Source: Chrysochromulina tobinii
Taxonomy: Eukaryota; Haptophyta; Prymnesiales; Chrysochromulinaceae
Assembly (NCBI GenBank): GCA_001275005.1
Contig: JWZX01003283.1
Coordinates: 1 to 45,295, forward strand
Reading direction: 5' to 3'
Length of the DNA: 45,295 nt
Shown here piece by piece: positions 9,794-18,972 of the stretch; within the stretch, counting starts at the first letter, position 1; each line of letters opens with the position of its first letter. A program made the translations under genes and the position numbers. The notes under the pieces were generated by a model, which saw nothing but the letters and a program-made list of their open reading frames with translations, did not search any database and was not told where the DNA came from.

Positions 9794-11016
9794 TCATGAG
9801 CTCTCATGACGGCGCTCGCACACGACGCGCGTATACCCGTGTGGGTCTGGCGCTTCACCCATCTGCAGCTTCGTCACCGCGTTGTACAGGCGCTCGATGG
9901 TGGCATAGCTCTTGAACTGATGCACTTTGCCCGCGCGCGTGATCGTCTTGATCGGCGTCACTACCACCGCAGTGCCGCACGCGGCCACCTCACGAAGCGA
10001 GGGCACCTGAGGCCATCCGCGTCATCAAGCGGTCCTCAGCGGTCATCAGCACACCTCCTCCCACGTCATCAATCGGCCATCAATCGGTCATCAGCGGCCA
10101 TCAGCGGCCATCAGCGGTCATCAGCGGTCATCAGCGGTCATCAGCACACCTCCTCCCACGCGACCGGACGCTCCTCGACCGGGATCCCCATGTCGCGGGC
10201 CTGCTGAAGCAACACACCCTTGGTGCAAGAGGGCAGGATCGAGCTCGACGTGGGCGTCACCAGCACGCCCTTCTCCGTCACTCCGAGAAAGTTGGACGTA
10301 GAGAACTCCTCGACGTACTGGTTGGTCGCGGCATCGAGGTAGAGGCAGACCGGGTAGCCCTTCTTCTTCGCCTCCGCCGAGGGCGAGACGTCGGGTGCGT
10401 AGTTGCCCGCCGCCTTGATCGAGCCCACGCCGCGCGGCGCGGCGCGGTCGAAGCCGTCCACCACGAGCGCATCGATCGCTTCCAGACCGCCCTTGTAGTA
10501 CGCGCCCACCGGGCTTGCCACCACGCAGAAGGCGTACTCGGGCGCCGGGCCGAGGCCGAGCTTGGCGCCGTGGCCGAAGAGGAAAGGCCGTAGGTACATG
10601 GAGCCGCCCGAGCCGTACGGCGGCACGTAGTCGACGTTGTCCTTTATGACGCGGTCGACCGCGTCGTCGAACATGGCCCGCTCGACGGTGGGCATGTACA
10701 GCCGCTCGCAGCCGCTGCGCAGGCGCGCCGCGTTCGCGCCGGAGTTGAAGACGCGCACCTTGCCGTCCTTGCAGTGAAAGGCCTTGAGGCCTTCGAAGAT
10801 GGCCTGGCCGTAGTGCATTACATTCGACAGAGCGTGAATGTTCAGGTTGAAGTCCTGCTGCAGGTGGCCCTCGTCCCACGAGCCATCGGCCCAGTTGTGC
10901 TTGATCATCGAGCGGGTCTGCGTGAAGTTGAAGCCGAGCGACTTCCACGCGATCGCTGGCTGCGTAGAGAGCGCGCGCGCTGTCTGCGCGCGGAGTGGTC
11001 GCATCGCTCCACGCAT
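9794..11016 (-). CDS. BCAT: Branched-chain amino acid aminotransferase, mitochondrial (2 exons)
   Basis: A fold-type IV PLP enzyme that interconverts Leu, Ile or Val and their 2-oxo acids using 2-oxoglutarate/glutamate. Exons 11016-10150 and 10006-9794 join in phase 0 (VAWEE|VPSLREV), giving about 359 aa. Recognisable blocks are NVMHYGQAIFEGLKA, YLRPFLFG, GSIKAAGNYAP (the Lys is the expected PLP Schiff-base residue), NQYVEEFSTSNF and, in exon 2, ACGTAVVVTPI and MGEAPDPHGYT. The start at 11016 (or 11004) begins an Arg/Ala-rich leader without acidic residues, consistent with mitochondrial import. It is divergent from SURF1 over about 130 bp. Confidence 0.93.
10007..10149 (-). repeat. Aminotransferase intron of CTGATGACCG decamers with a duplicated donor
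   Basis: Sense-strand donor GAG|GTGTGCTGATG, acceptor GGCCTCAG|GTGCCC. Units CTGATGACCG and CTGATGGCCG repeat in 10-bp steps. A 25-bp block covering the exon end and the donor (10136-10160) recurs exactly at 10041-10065, an offset of 95 bp, so the intron holds a second copy of its own 5' splice site. Confidence 0.88.
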
Positions 11017-11147
11017 CCGGAGGGCTCCGTCGACCGTGAGGCGATCACCGCCTCGAGCGCACGCGTTGCCGCGGGCGGCTCCTGGGAGGCATGCTGTGCT
11101 GCTCTCCACAATCGTCTTGCGAAGTCTCGGAAAGTTCTCTAGACGAA
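11017..11147. promoter_or_regulatory. Short bidirectional promoter region between BCAT and SURF1
   Basis: Only about 131 bp separate the two divergent ATGs, so both promoters and 5' leaders must lie here or overlap the coding starts. No TATA box is evident. Both products are mitochondrial, so co-expression is plausible (inference). Confidence 0.5.
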
Positions 11148-12026
11148 ATGTCTTTTCTCACGATGCTTCGCGGCGCTCGGCGCTCGGTGCTCTCGCGGCA
11201 CGTGCTGACGGAGCGTCGCCTCAGCTCAGCATCGGTGGCGTCTTCGTCAGCCTCTGCAGAAAGTACCACGCTCCGGCGCCTCGGCGCCGCCCTCTTCTCT
11301 GGGCTGTGCGGCACGACCGCGTGCCTGTGCGGCTGGCAGGTCAAGAGGTATGGCGACAAGGTGCAGATGGTCGAGGATCGCAAGACGGCGCTGCAGGCTG
11401 CGCCGCGTCCGCTGCGCGAGGTCTACCCCGAGCTGTCCGCGGGCATCAGTGCCGGCGATGAGTACACGCGGGTGAGCGTCGAGGGCACGTTCGACCACGC
11501 GCGGCAGGTGCTGCTCGGCCCGCGCTCGGCGCCGCCGGGCTCCGACAAGGGCAACTCGCCAGCCGGCGCGCCGGCACAATCGGGATGGGACGTGGTCACG
11601 CCGCTCGCGTGCGCGGACGGCTCGCGCGTGCTCGTCAATCGCGGCTGGGTGCCGCGTGACGCGACGGCCGCCATCGACCAGCCGACGGGGCAGCAGCGCA
11701 TCGAAGGTGTGCTCAAGCAGGGCGACCGCGAGAACAAGTACGGGCACAACGATCCCGCCGCCGGCCGTTACGTCTGGCTCGACCTCGCCTCGCTCGCCCG
11801 CAGCAGCGGCAGTAGCCCGATCCTCGTCATGGCCGCGGCCGAGGGCTCCGACGCCTCTGATGGTCGCGCCGCGTCGAGCGTTCACAGGACGTGGCCACGC
11901 GTGCGCCCGCTCAGCTCACTGATGAGCTTCTACGTGGAGCCGCACACGCACATCGTGTACGCTGCCACCTGGGCCTCACTCACTGTCGCCGGTGCCGTCA
12001 TCACCGTCAAGCGTTTCGTACGCTGA
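11148..12026 (+). CDS. SURF1: SURF1-like cytochrome c oxidase assembly protein
   Basis: 292 aa, single exon. The family aids assembly of cytochrome c oxidase in the mitochondrial inner membrane. The layout matches: an Arg/Ser-rich leader, a first membrane segment ending in GWQVKR (family W-Q-x-x-R), an extended intermembrane-space domain with EGTFDHARQVLLGPR and the hallmark VLVNRGWVP, then a second membrane segment near HIVYAATWASLTVAGAVI. An upstream in-frame ATG at 11091 would extend the leader; 11148 starts the better leader. Confidence 0.92.
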   Translation: MSFLTMLRGARRSVLSRHVLTERRLSSASVASSSASAESTTLRRLGAALFSGLCGTTACLCGWQVKRYGDKVQMVEDRKTALQAAPRPLREVYPELSAGISAGDEYTRVSVEGTFDHARQVLLGPRSAPPGSDKGNSPAGAPAQSGWDVVTPLACADGSRVLVNRGWVPRDATAAIDQPTGQQRIEGVLKQGDRENKYGHNDPAAGRYVWLDLASLARSSGSSPILVMAAAEGSDASDGRAASSVHRTWPRVRPLSSLMSFYVEPHTHIVYAATWASLTVAGAVITVKRFVR

Positions 12027-12592
12027 GAGGCGATAGTCGACGCCGCGCGGTAATGGAACCACCGAACTTGCTGTGCCCGGCCGCTCTGAGGGACCGGTAT
12101 GAGTCCACCGAACTTGCTGTGCCCGGCCGCTCTGAGGGACCGGTATGAGTCCACCGAACTTGCTGTGCCCGGCCGCGCTGCGGGACCGGTAATATGAAAA
12201 CCACAGAACTTGCGTTGCTGATACCGCCGGCCTCGCCTGCGCAGGATGTGCTGTACGCGCCGAGTACTTTTCGCGGCCCGTTCACCCCTTTTGTCTCGAG
12301 TTTCCCATGGAGTTTGCCCGGCAACCACGCACCTCCTACGGCCCACTTCTGTCCCGGGCGCATGCACAATGCATGAAATAATTACTTCCCCGTGGCCATA
12401 GACGGGCAGGTCAAGCCGCGTACACCAGCGGCTACGCATCCATGCGCATCCTCTCCGATTTACCTATACGGCGCCCTGTCCTTAAAAGGCATCCTCCCTC
12501 CTCAGGTCAGCAATCGACCTCACAAAGCGGTGCCCAGGCGCGCTGACGGCGTGACGAAAGCGGCACGCACTACCAGGCCACTCCTCAGAGCC
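12027..12592. other. Intergenic region holding a 46-bp tandem array
   Basis: After SURF1 the first 190 bp are tandem repeat; the rest (12216-12592) shows no gene. The frame of the ankyrin gene is open upstream of its ATG to about 12392 but contains no ATG. Confidence 0.5.
12059..12215 (+). repeat. 46-bp tandem repeat, three copies plus a decayed fourth
   Basis: Copies begin at 12059, 12105 and 12151, each starting CCACCGAACTTGCTGTGCCC. The third diverges at its end, and a fourth partial copy starts near 12200. It sits 33 bp after the SURF1 stop, so it may lie in its 3' UTR. Confidence 0.9.
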
Positions 12593-15202
12593 ATGGAAGA
12601 TGTGCTGGGTCCTGCACACAATGCTGCATTTCAAGGAGATGGCGACAGTCTTCGCGGTCTGGCGCTTGTCAACCTCATGGCGGTGGGTGCAGATGGAAGG
12701 ACGCCCGCGCACATCGCTGCTATGGAAGGCCACGCGAGCTTTTTGCTTGCGCTGCATGAGCTCGGGGCGGCGGCTAGCCTGTCGGCGGCTGATGCAGATG
12801 GAAAGACGCCCGCGCACGACGCTGCTTCGCACGGCCACAAGAGCTGCTTGCATGCTCTGCATGAGCTTGGGGCGGGGGCTAGCCTGTCGGTTGCGGATGC
12901 AAATGGAAAGACGCCCGCAATCTGGGCTGCAATGCGATGCCACGTGAGCTGCTTGCATGCGCTGCATGAGCTCGGGGCGGCGGCCAGCCTGTCGGCGACG
13001 GCTGCAGATGGAAGGACGCCCGCGCATGAGGCTGCTATTGGAGGCCACGTGAGCTGCTTGCATGCGCTGCATGAGCTCGGGGCGGCGGCCAGCCTGTTGG
13101 CGGCGGCTGCAGATGGAGGGACGCCCGCGCATGACGCTGCTCTGAAAGGCCACGTGAGCTGCTTGCATGCGCTGCATGAGCTCGGGGCGGGGGCTAGCCT
13201 GTCGGCGGCGGCTGCAGATGGAGGGACGCCCGCGCATTTCGCTGCTATGGAAGGCCATGAGAGCTGCTTGCATGCGCTGCATGAGCTCGGGGCGGCGGCC
13301 AGCCTGTCGGCGACGGCTGCAGATGGAAGGACGCCCGCGCATCTCGCTGCTCTGGGAGGCCACGCGAGCTGCTTGCATGCGCTGCATGAGCTCGGGGCGG
13401 GGGCCAGCCTTTCGGCGGCGGATGCAGAAGGAGGGACGCCCGCTCATGAGGCTGCTATGGAAGGCCACGCGAGCTGCTTGCATGCGCTGCATGAGCTCGG
13501 GGCGGGGACTAGCGTGTCGGCGACGGATGCAGATGGAAGGACACCCGCGCATGATGCTGCTCTGGGAGGCCACGTGAGCTGCTTGCATGCGATGCATGAG
13601 CTTGGGGCGGGGACTAGCCTGTCGGTTGCGGATGCAAATGGAAGGACGCCCGCGCATGAGGCTGCTCTGGAAGGCCACGCGAGCTGCTTGCATGCGCTGC
13701 ATGAGCTTGGGGCGGGGGCCAGCCTGTCGGCGACGGATGCAAATGGAGGGACGCCCGCGCATGACGCTGCTCTGGGAGGCCACGCGAGCTGCTTGCATGC
13801 GCTGCATGAGCTCGGGGCGGCGGCTAGCCTGTCGGTTGCGGATGCAAATGGAGGGACGCCCGCGCATGAGGCTGCTCTGAAAGGCCACGCGAGCTGCTTG
13901 CATGCGCTGCATGAGCTTGGGGCGGGGGCCAGCCTGTCGGCGGCGGCGGCTGCAGGAGGAGGGACGCCCGCGCATACAGCTGCAATAAAAGGCCACGTGA
14001 GCTGCTTGCATGCGCTGCATGAGCTCGGGGCGGCGGCTAGCCTGTCGGCGGTGGCTGCAGATGGAGGGACGCCCGCGCATGGCGCTGCAATAAAAGGCCA
14101 CGTGAGCTGCTTGCATGCGCTGCATGAGCTCGGGGCGGCGGCCAGCCTGTCGTCGGCGGATGCAAATGGAAGGTTGCCCGCGCATGACGCTGCTATGGAA
14201 GGCCACGTGAGCTGCTTGCATGCGCTGCATGAGCTCGGGGCGGCGGCTAGCCTGGTAGCGGCAGCGGCAGATGGATCAATGCCCTTGCATGACGCTGCTT
14301 GTCAACCCCGCGATCATGCCGACTCAGAGCGCAACTATGTCCGCTGCATGCGGTTCCTTCTGCAAGCGGGCGCCGACATCGACCAAACAGATGGCTTCGG
14401 CAATACGCCGCTTTTCTTAGCGGCACGTCAAGGCCATCTAAGCAACGTGCAGGAGCTGTGTTTGCATGGTGCCACTCGAGAGCTGGACGGTGCTCCGACA
14501 GCCATACAAGTGTCGGCTGGCTACCCTACTGTCTGCCGTTGGCTTCGCCGCACACACGACCATACGTCGCCGTTGCACTATCTCGAGCTCCTTTCTGCCT
14601 CGCAATGCAAGGCCCTGCTTCGCGCGGGTGGCCGAGTGCAGGACGCATTCCTTCAATCGCGTGCCTTTTGCAGTTTGCAGCGTGGATCAGGAACGGCCGG
14701 GTACGAGGCCGCTCAGTTGGTAGCTGCCGCTTGCATGCCGTGGCATGCGGCATCTCATTCACTCTGGCCAGCAAGCTGCAGGGCGCGCGCATGGGAACTC
14801 CTTGCCGCTTGCTATCAATTGGCATACCGTCGCAACACGCAGGGTGAGTTGAAGTATGGCAACGAAGCGGCGGGTCTGAAGGATGCATTGGTCTCCAGAG
14901 TGCTTGCATATGGGCTCGATCGCACCACTTCTGAGCGAACACTCAAGGGCGCGGCAGTGGCCATCGCCTTGACTGCTTCGGACACTTCATCCCAAACGGT
15001 TGAGCCGCCAGTAGCGAGGTTGGCAGCGGAGTGGTTGGATCAGAAGCTTGCGAAGAGAGCAGCAGTCCAAGAAGGAGGAGGATGCAGTGTCGAGAGCGAT
15101 GATGAGGAAGGCGAGGAGGAGGAGGAGGAGGAGGCTGTGGAGGGCGAGGAGGAGGATGATGAGGAGGAGGAAGGCGAGGAGGTGGAGGAGCAGGGAGGAT
15201 GA
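12593..15202 (+). CDS. Ankyrin-repeat protein with nearly identical 33-aa units and an acidic tail
   Basis: 869 aa, starting at the first in-frame ATG (MEDVLGPAHNAAF). About 17 ankyrin repeats run from roughly residue 35 to 640. Fifteen are nearly identical 99-bp units of the form GxTPAHxAAxxGH then CLHALHELGA; one unit has an extra residue. The last two (MPLHDAACQP, NTPLFLAARQG) are more diverged and closer to canonical ankyrin. A region without repeats follows, then a long Glu/Asp tail from about residue 820. Ankyrin arrays bind proteins; the partner is unknown. The high DNA identity implies recent unit expansion or gene conversion. Confidence 0.9.
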   Translation: MEDVLGPAHNAAFQGDGDSLRGLALVNLMAVGADGRTPAHIAAMEGHASFLLALHELGAAASLSAADADGKTPAHDAASHGHKSCLHALHELGAGASLSVADANGKTPAIWAAMRCHVSCLHALHELGAAASLSATAADGRTPAHEAAIGGHVSCLHALHELGAAASLLAAAADGGTPAHDAALKGHVSCLHALHELGAGASLSAAAADGGTPAHFAAMEGHESCLHALHELGAAASLSATAADGRTPAHLAALGGHASCLHALHELGAGASLSAADAEGGTPAHEAAMEGHASCLHALHELGAGTSVSATDADGRTPAHDAALGGHVSCLHAMHELGAGTSLSVADANGRTPAHEAALEGHASCLHALHELGAGASLSATDANGGTPAHDAALGGHASCLHALHELGAAASLSVADANGGTPAHEAALKGHASCLHALHELGAGASLSAAAAAGGGTPAHTAAIKGHVSCLHALHELGAAASLSAVAADGGTPAHGAAIKGHVSCLHALHELGAAASLSSADANGRLPAHDAAMEGHVSCLHALHELGAAASLVAAAADGSMPLHDAACQPRDHADSERNYVRCMRFLLQAGADIDQTDGFGNTPLFLAARQGHLSNVQELCLHGATRELDGAPTAIQVSAGYPTVCRWLRRTHDHTSPLHYLELLSASQCKALLRAGGRVQDAFLQSRAFCSLQRGSGTAGYEAAQLVAAACMPWHAASHSLWPASCRARAWELLAACYQLAYRRNTQGELKYGNEAAGLKDALVSRVLAYGLDRTTSERTLKGAAVAIALTASDTSSQTVEPPVARLAAEWLDQKLAKRAAVQEGGGCSVESDDEEGEEEEEEEAVEGEEEDDEEEEGEEVEEQGG

Positions 15203-15344
15203 GGCGAAAGCTAGGTAAAAAGCTAGCGCGGGGACCCTGAGAGATATTGGGCATGCCGTACGATGCAGGGGAAATCGAGATGCTTCCGCCGCGCCATGCC
15301 GCCGTCACTTTACCAGCCTATACTCTCGTCGACGGCATTGCAAA

Positions 15345-17209
15345 ATGCAATTCACACAACACCTGCAAAATTACCGGTACCATGGCTTTCTAGAATGGTG
15401 CATGCAGACGGACTGGCGTCGCGCCGTCTCCTCAGTCGCTGGCTTAGCAATCCTATTCGCATCAGATGGGCTCATGGCATCGTACGCGCATCTGCAGCGC
15501 TGTTCGCTGGCTGAGCTCAAACTTGGCGGGTTGGCGGTGGTCTGGGACAATGTTTCCGCAGCAGGCCTATCACCCGTGGCGATCGTAGATTTCGCGGGCA
15601 AATGGGATGCACGGGACGCTGAGCGCCTACGCACACAAGACATTGAGAGGTGTCGCTTTGTGCCGGCCAGGCTGCGGGAGGACTGCCGACAAGCGTCGCG
15701 GGCGTCGCAGGCGGTCAATGCCGACCTTGAGGCTGCTGCCGACCAAGTGGCGGACGACGAGCGCCCAGGGGCGGCGGCGGCGGCGAGCGCGGCGGTCGCA
15801 GCGCATAGTCAGGCTCAACTCAAGCGCATAGTCAGGCGCGGCGAGCCGAGCGTCTTCTCATCGTGGGGTCGCAGGCTGCAATGGCTCAAGTTCTACGTGC
15901 TTGTGCAAGCGCACGCCGCCTTGCCGGGGGTGCCGCTGCTCCTCGCCGATGCCGACGTCGTGTGGCTGCGCAGAGATGCACCTGAGCACCTCGCGGCTCG
16001 CTGCCGTGCCGGCATCGACTTGGCGTTCATGCGTGACGGCGGCGATGCCTCCTACGTGGGCAACGCGAATGCAGGCTTCATCCTCTCGTGCGGCACGCCG
16101 GCTGCCGTCGACTTCTGGCGACGCATCGAGCTCGCCATCTTGGGCGGCGCCATCTTGGGTGACGCCGTCTTGGGCAGCGCCGTCTTGGGCAGCCGCAGAG
16201 GCGCGATTGGTCACGCAAGCCGCGGAGCACCCAGTGGCGCCCAGCACGACGCGAGCCGCGGAGCACCCAATGGCGCCCAGCACGACGCGAGCCGCGGAGC
16301 ACCCAATGGCGCCCAGCACGACGCGAGCCGCGGAGCACCCAGTGGCGCCCAGCACGACGCCAACAGCGGAGCACCCAGTGGCGCCCAGCACGACGCCAAC
16401 AGCGGAGCACCCAGTGGCGCCCAGCACGACGCGAGCCGCGGAGCACCCAAGGGCGCCCAGCACGACGCCAACGGCGATGCACGCACAGCGGGCCATTGGG
16501 ATGGTGTTGGCGGCGACGACCGGCTCGACGAGTGGGCTACACGCACCGCGCTGTTCAATTCGAGGATGATGGCGCTGTATCAGAAGGACGACCCGCGCCA
16601 CTTCCCGTCCAGTGTGAATGCCTTGCCGCTCAACGACCAGCAGGTGAGTGCCACTGAGTGCCACTGAGTGCCACTGAGTGCCCGTGGTGTGATTGACGCG
16701 GATGGCCACGGAGTGCCGCTGTTCGACTCTGATGTGATAGGCACTGATTGGCACTGATTGGCACTGATTGGCACTGATCGGCACTGATCGGCACTGATTG
16801 GCACTGATTGGCGCTGATTGGCACTGTTTGGAGCTCAACGACGCTCAACGACCGACAGATCATCAACTACGAGGCGGCAACAGCCATCGCCTCCGGACGA
16901 GCGAACATCGAGCTGCTCGATGCCTGCCTGTTCCCAAACGGTCGAGCGGTGGAGGCGGCCAACTGCACTTCCGAGGGGGGCGAGGCCTCGTGCCCTTGCA
17001 AGGGGATCGTCCCTGCCGCCTTTCACGCTAATTGGGCCACGGCGCGCCAGAAGCCATCGCTGATTCGAAAGATCTTTCGAGGCCACGGAGGCAACGCTCC
17101 AGTAACGGCAGCCGGAGGCGCCGATGCCAATGTACTGCGTGCGAGCGTCAGGGCTGTCAAGCGGCGCTGCGATGGCGAACTGACCGACCTCCATCGCATG
17201 CCAGGCTGA
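15345..17209 (+). CDS. Nucleotide-diphospho-sugar transferase (DxD, GT77/PF03407-like), 2 exons
   Basis: Exons 15345-16643 and 16859-17209 join in phase 0 (PLNDQQ|IINYEA), giving about 549 aa. The core shows FSSWGRRLQWLKFYVL, then LLLADADVVWLRR with the DxD metal/sugar-nucleotide motif, then NANAGFILSC, the pattern of nucleotide-diphospho-sugar transferases. NSRMM and LNDQQIINY fit the second half, and a Cys-containing C-terminal part follows. A low-complexity insert of about 110 aa, made of 5-aa and 12-aa repeats, interrupts the catalytic domain. A hydrophobic N-terminal stretch may anchor it in the Golgi (inference). The sugar and acceptor cannot be told. Confidence 0.8.
16217..16480 (+). 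repeat. 36-bp coding minisatellite inside the transferase
   Basis: About seven copies encode SRGAPSGAQHDA or close variants. They are preceded by shorter 15-bp units encoding GAILG/SAVLG. All stay in frame, so the array is tolerated in the protein or is an unrecognised intron. Confidence 0.85.
16644..16858 (+). repeat. Transferase intron built of CTGAGTGCCA and CTGATTGGCA decamers
   Basis: Donor CAG|GTGAGTGCCACTG, acceptor CCGACAG|ATCATC. Four 10-bp units with core CTGAGTGCC follow the donor. Nine consecutive 10-bp units of GCACTGATTG type fill 16741-16830. Two copies of GCTCAACGAC, which is also found at the upstream exon end (16628-16637), lie just before the acceptor. Confidence 0.9.
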
Positions 17210-17646
17210 TGCCGACGCGGAAGCGAGCATGTGTACTCGGCCGCCTACTCGGATGTCGGAATCTATGGTATTAGGTATAGGGCACGCAGGATTAGGTGTT
17301 GAGGATTAGGTTCTGGGCCGGGCCTCCAGGTCGGTATACGTTGTTAGGTTACTTTGGGCTTGTATTCGGTCCACGTAGGAGGTGTTACACCGGTCGCGTG
17401 ATGCGGCGTGGTGCGTCGGAAGTTAAGTGGTCTAGTTGTGTACGGACACGTCCGCGTATTCCGTATAGCGGTCTTAGTTTGATAGGTGCGTGCATGGACT
17501 CTTACGGTTAGGTGAAGTCAGGTCGGGTAGGCGTATACGGCGGTATGCGACGTTCGTTGCGCGGTATGATGTGAGCGCGCATGAAGCTCTAGCGAGAGCT
17601 CGACGTCGGCATCCGAGCCCAAATGATGATCTCAGATGAGATCTCG
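17210..17646. other. Intergenic, no gene supported
   Basis: GT-rich on the plus strand, with several GATTAGG-type words at 17265-17320, loosely telomere-like but irregular. It lies between the 3' ends of two convergent genes. No RNA gene could be recognised. Confidence 0.5.
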
Positions 17647-18694
17647 TCAGAATTCGTCGAGGCCCTGATCATTTAGCCGTGCCTCGGCCAGCAGCCGCGC
17701 GACGCGTTCCTTGAGCCCCTCGGCACCGCCACCCTCGGCCTCACCACCCATGCTGTCCTCGTTATTTAGGCCACCGAGGCCTCGCAGCATGTTGGCGAGT
17801 GCATCGTTCTCCGAGCCGCCCTCCGCACCCAGCTGGCTCATCATCTTCTTCATTTGCTCGGCCATCCCCTCCATACCGCCCATCCCCTGCAGCACTGCGC
17901 ACACACGAGAAGCGAACGGCAAGCGCTCAGTGAGGCAGCGGCAGCGGCGGCAGCGGCGGCGGCAGGAGTGGCAGCAGCGACAGCGGCAGTGGCGGCAGCG
18001 GCGGCGGCAGTAGTGGCAGCAGCGACAGCAGCAGGGGCGGCAGCGGCGGCGGCAGGAGTGGCAGGGCGCTCCGCGTACGCTCTTGCATCTGCTCAGGATC
18101 TTGCATCTTTTGGAAGATCTCGGCCGCCTTCTCCACATGGTTGCGCAGCGCGTCGGGGTCGGCGAGCGCCTCGGCGAGCCCAGGCACGGCGTTCGCGAAT
18201 CCCTTCAATGCCGGGTTGTCAACGATCTGCTGTAGGGCCTGCTGGAGCTTGTCCGGGTCCGTCATGACGCTCTGCATCTCCTCCATCATCTTGGAGGCCA
18301 TGTTCATGCCCTCCTCTGAGTTGAGCATCTGCGAGACCTCCGCAATCTTCTCCTTCATCAGCTCAGGGTTGCTCAGCATTTCCGCGAGCTCGGGGTTGGC
18401 GCTCGCGAGCCCCTTGAGCATCGGATTGTTCATGAGGTTGGAGAGGTCACCGCCAGCCATCATCTCCATAATCTTCGCCATGTCGGGCATCCCGCCATTC
18501 GCGCCGAGCTGCTCCGCCATCCTCTCGAGGTCCGCCATCCCCTCGAAGCCATCCATTCCCGTCGCCGCCGCTGGGACCTCCTCCTGCTGTCCCATTGCGT
18601 TGAAGCCCGCACCGCCTACACGGCGCGGCCGTAGCTGCGCCGAGACCTGGTAAGAGCCCAGCAAGAGCAGCAGCGCGATCGTACTCCTGCGCAT
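17647..18694 (-). CDS. STI1-repeat protein with signal peptide (2 exons)
   Basis: Exon 1 18694-18079, exon 2 17894-17647, phase 1 junction giving MQELLQGMGGM; 287 aa. An N-terminal signal peptide (MRRSTIALLLLLGSYQVSA) is followed by a basic stretch. Then come Met/Asn/Pro-rich helical repeats with NNPMLKGLASANPEL, LSNPELMKEK and DNPALKGFANAVPGL, the pattern of STI1/heat-shock chaperonin-binding domains found in Hop, Hip and plastid Tic40. The role is probably cochaperone binding of Hsp70/Hsp90 clients. Signal peptide plus basic segment would fit the ER or a secondary plastid; location is inference. Confidence 0.78.
17895..18078 (-). repeat. Intron of the STI1 gene, a Pro/Leu-type trinucleotide minisatellite
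   Basis: Sense donor GAGC|GTACGCGG, acceptor TGTGCGCAG|TGCTGC. The body is built of CTGCCGCCGCCGCTGCC-type units that recur every few dozen bases. It is translated without a stop for about 50 codons in the upstream frame, so non-splicing would give a Leu/Pro-rich tail. Confidence 0.75.
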
Positions 18695-18972
18695 GCTTCC
18701 TGTTGGCGTGTGATCGGAAGATGGACAAACCTGTTCGGTGATGACGCGTGTGCAGAGCGCTCGTGATGCTCCCTGGACGGAGATCACGTCGCAGGTCTGC
18801 GCCCGCTACGGCGCTTTCGCGCGAAGTGGTGGTGGAATCACGTTTGGAACTTATTGCGTACTACATGTACCTGTAATGAAGAACTGAGAGCAACGAGAAC
18901 CTGGGGGCATCTGATAGAATCTGGGAGCTCTGATAGAATCTGGGAGCATCTGGATCTGCGCGTAGCGAAGGT

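Noticed and set aside
12059-12215. CRISPR-like array
   Set aside because: Units are head to tail without variable spacers, and the setting is eukaryotic.
12482-14230. 582-residue open frame on the minus strand
   Set aside because: It is the antisense shadow of the 99-bp ankyrin units; its own repeats mirror them and no independent domain is visible.
17265-17320. Interstitial telomere sequence
   Set aside because: GATTAGG words are irregular and interrupted; no run of a fixed telomere unit is present.
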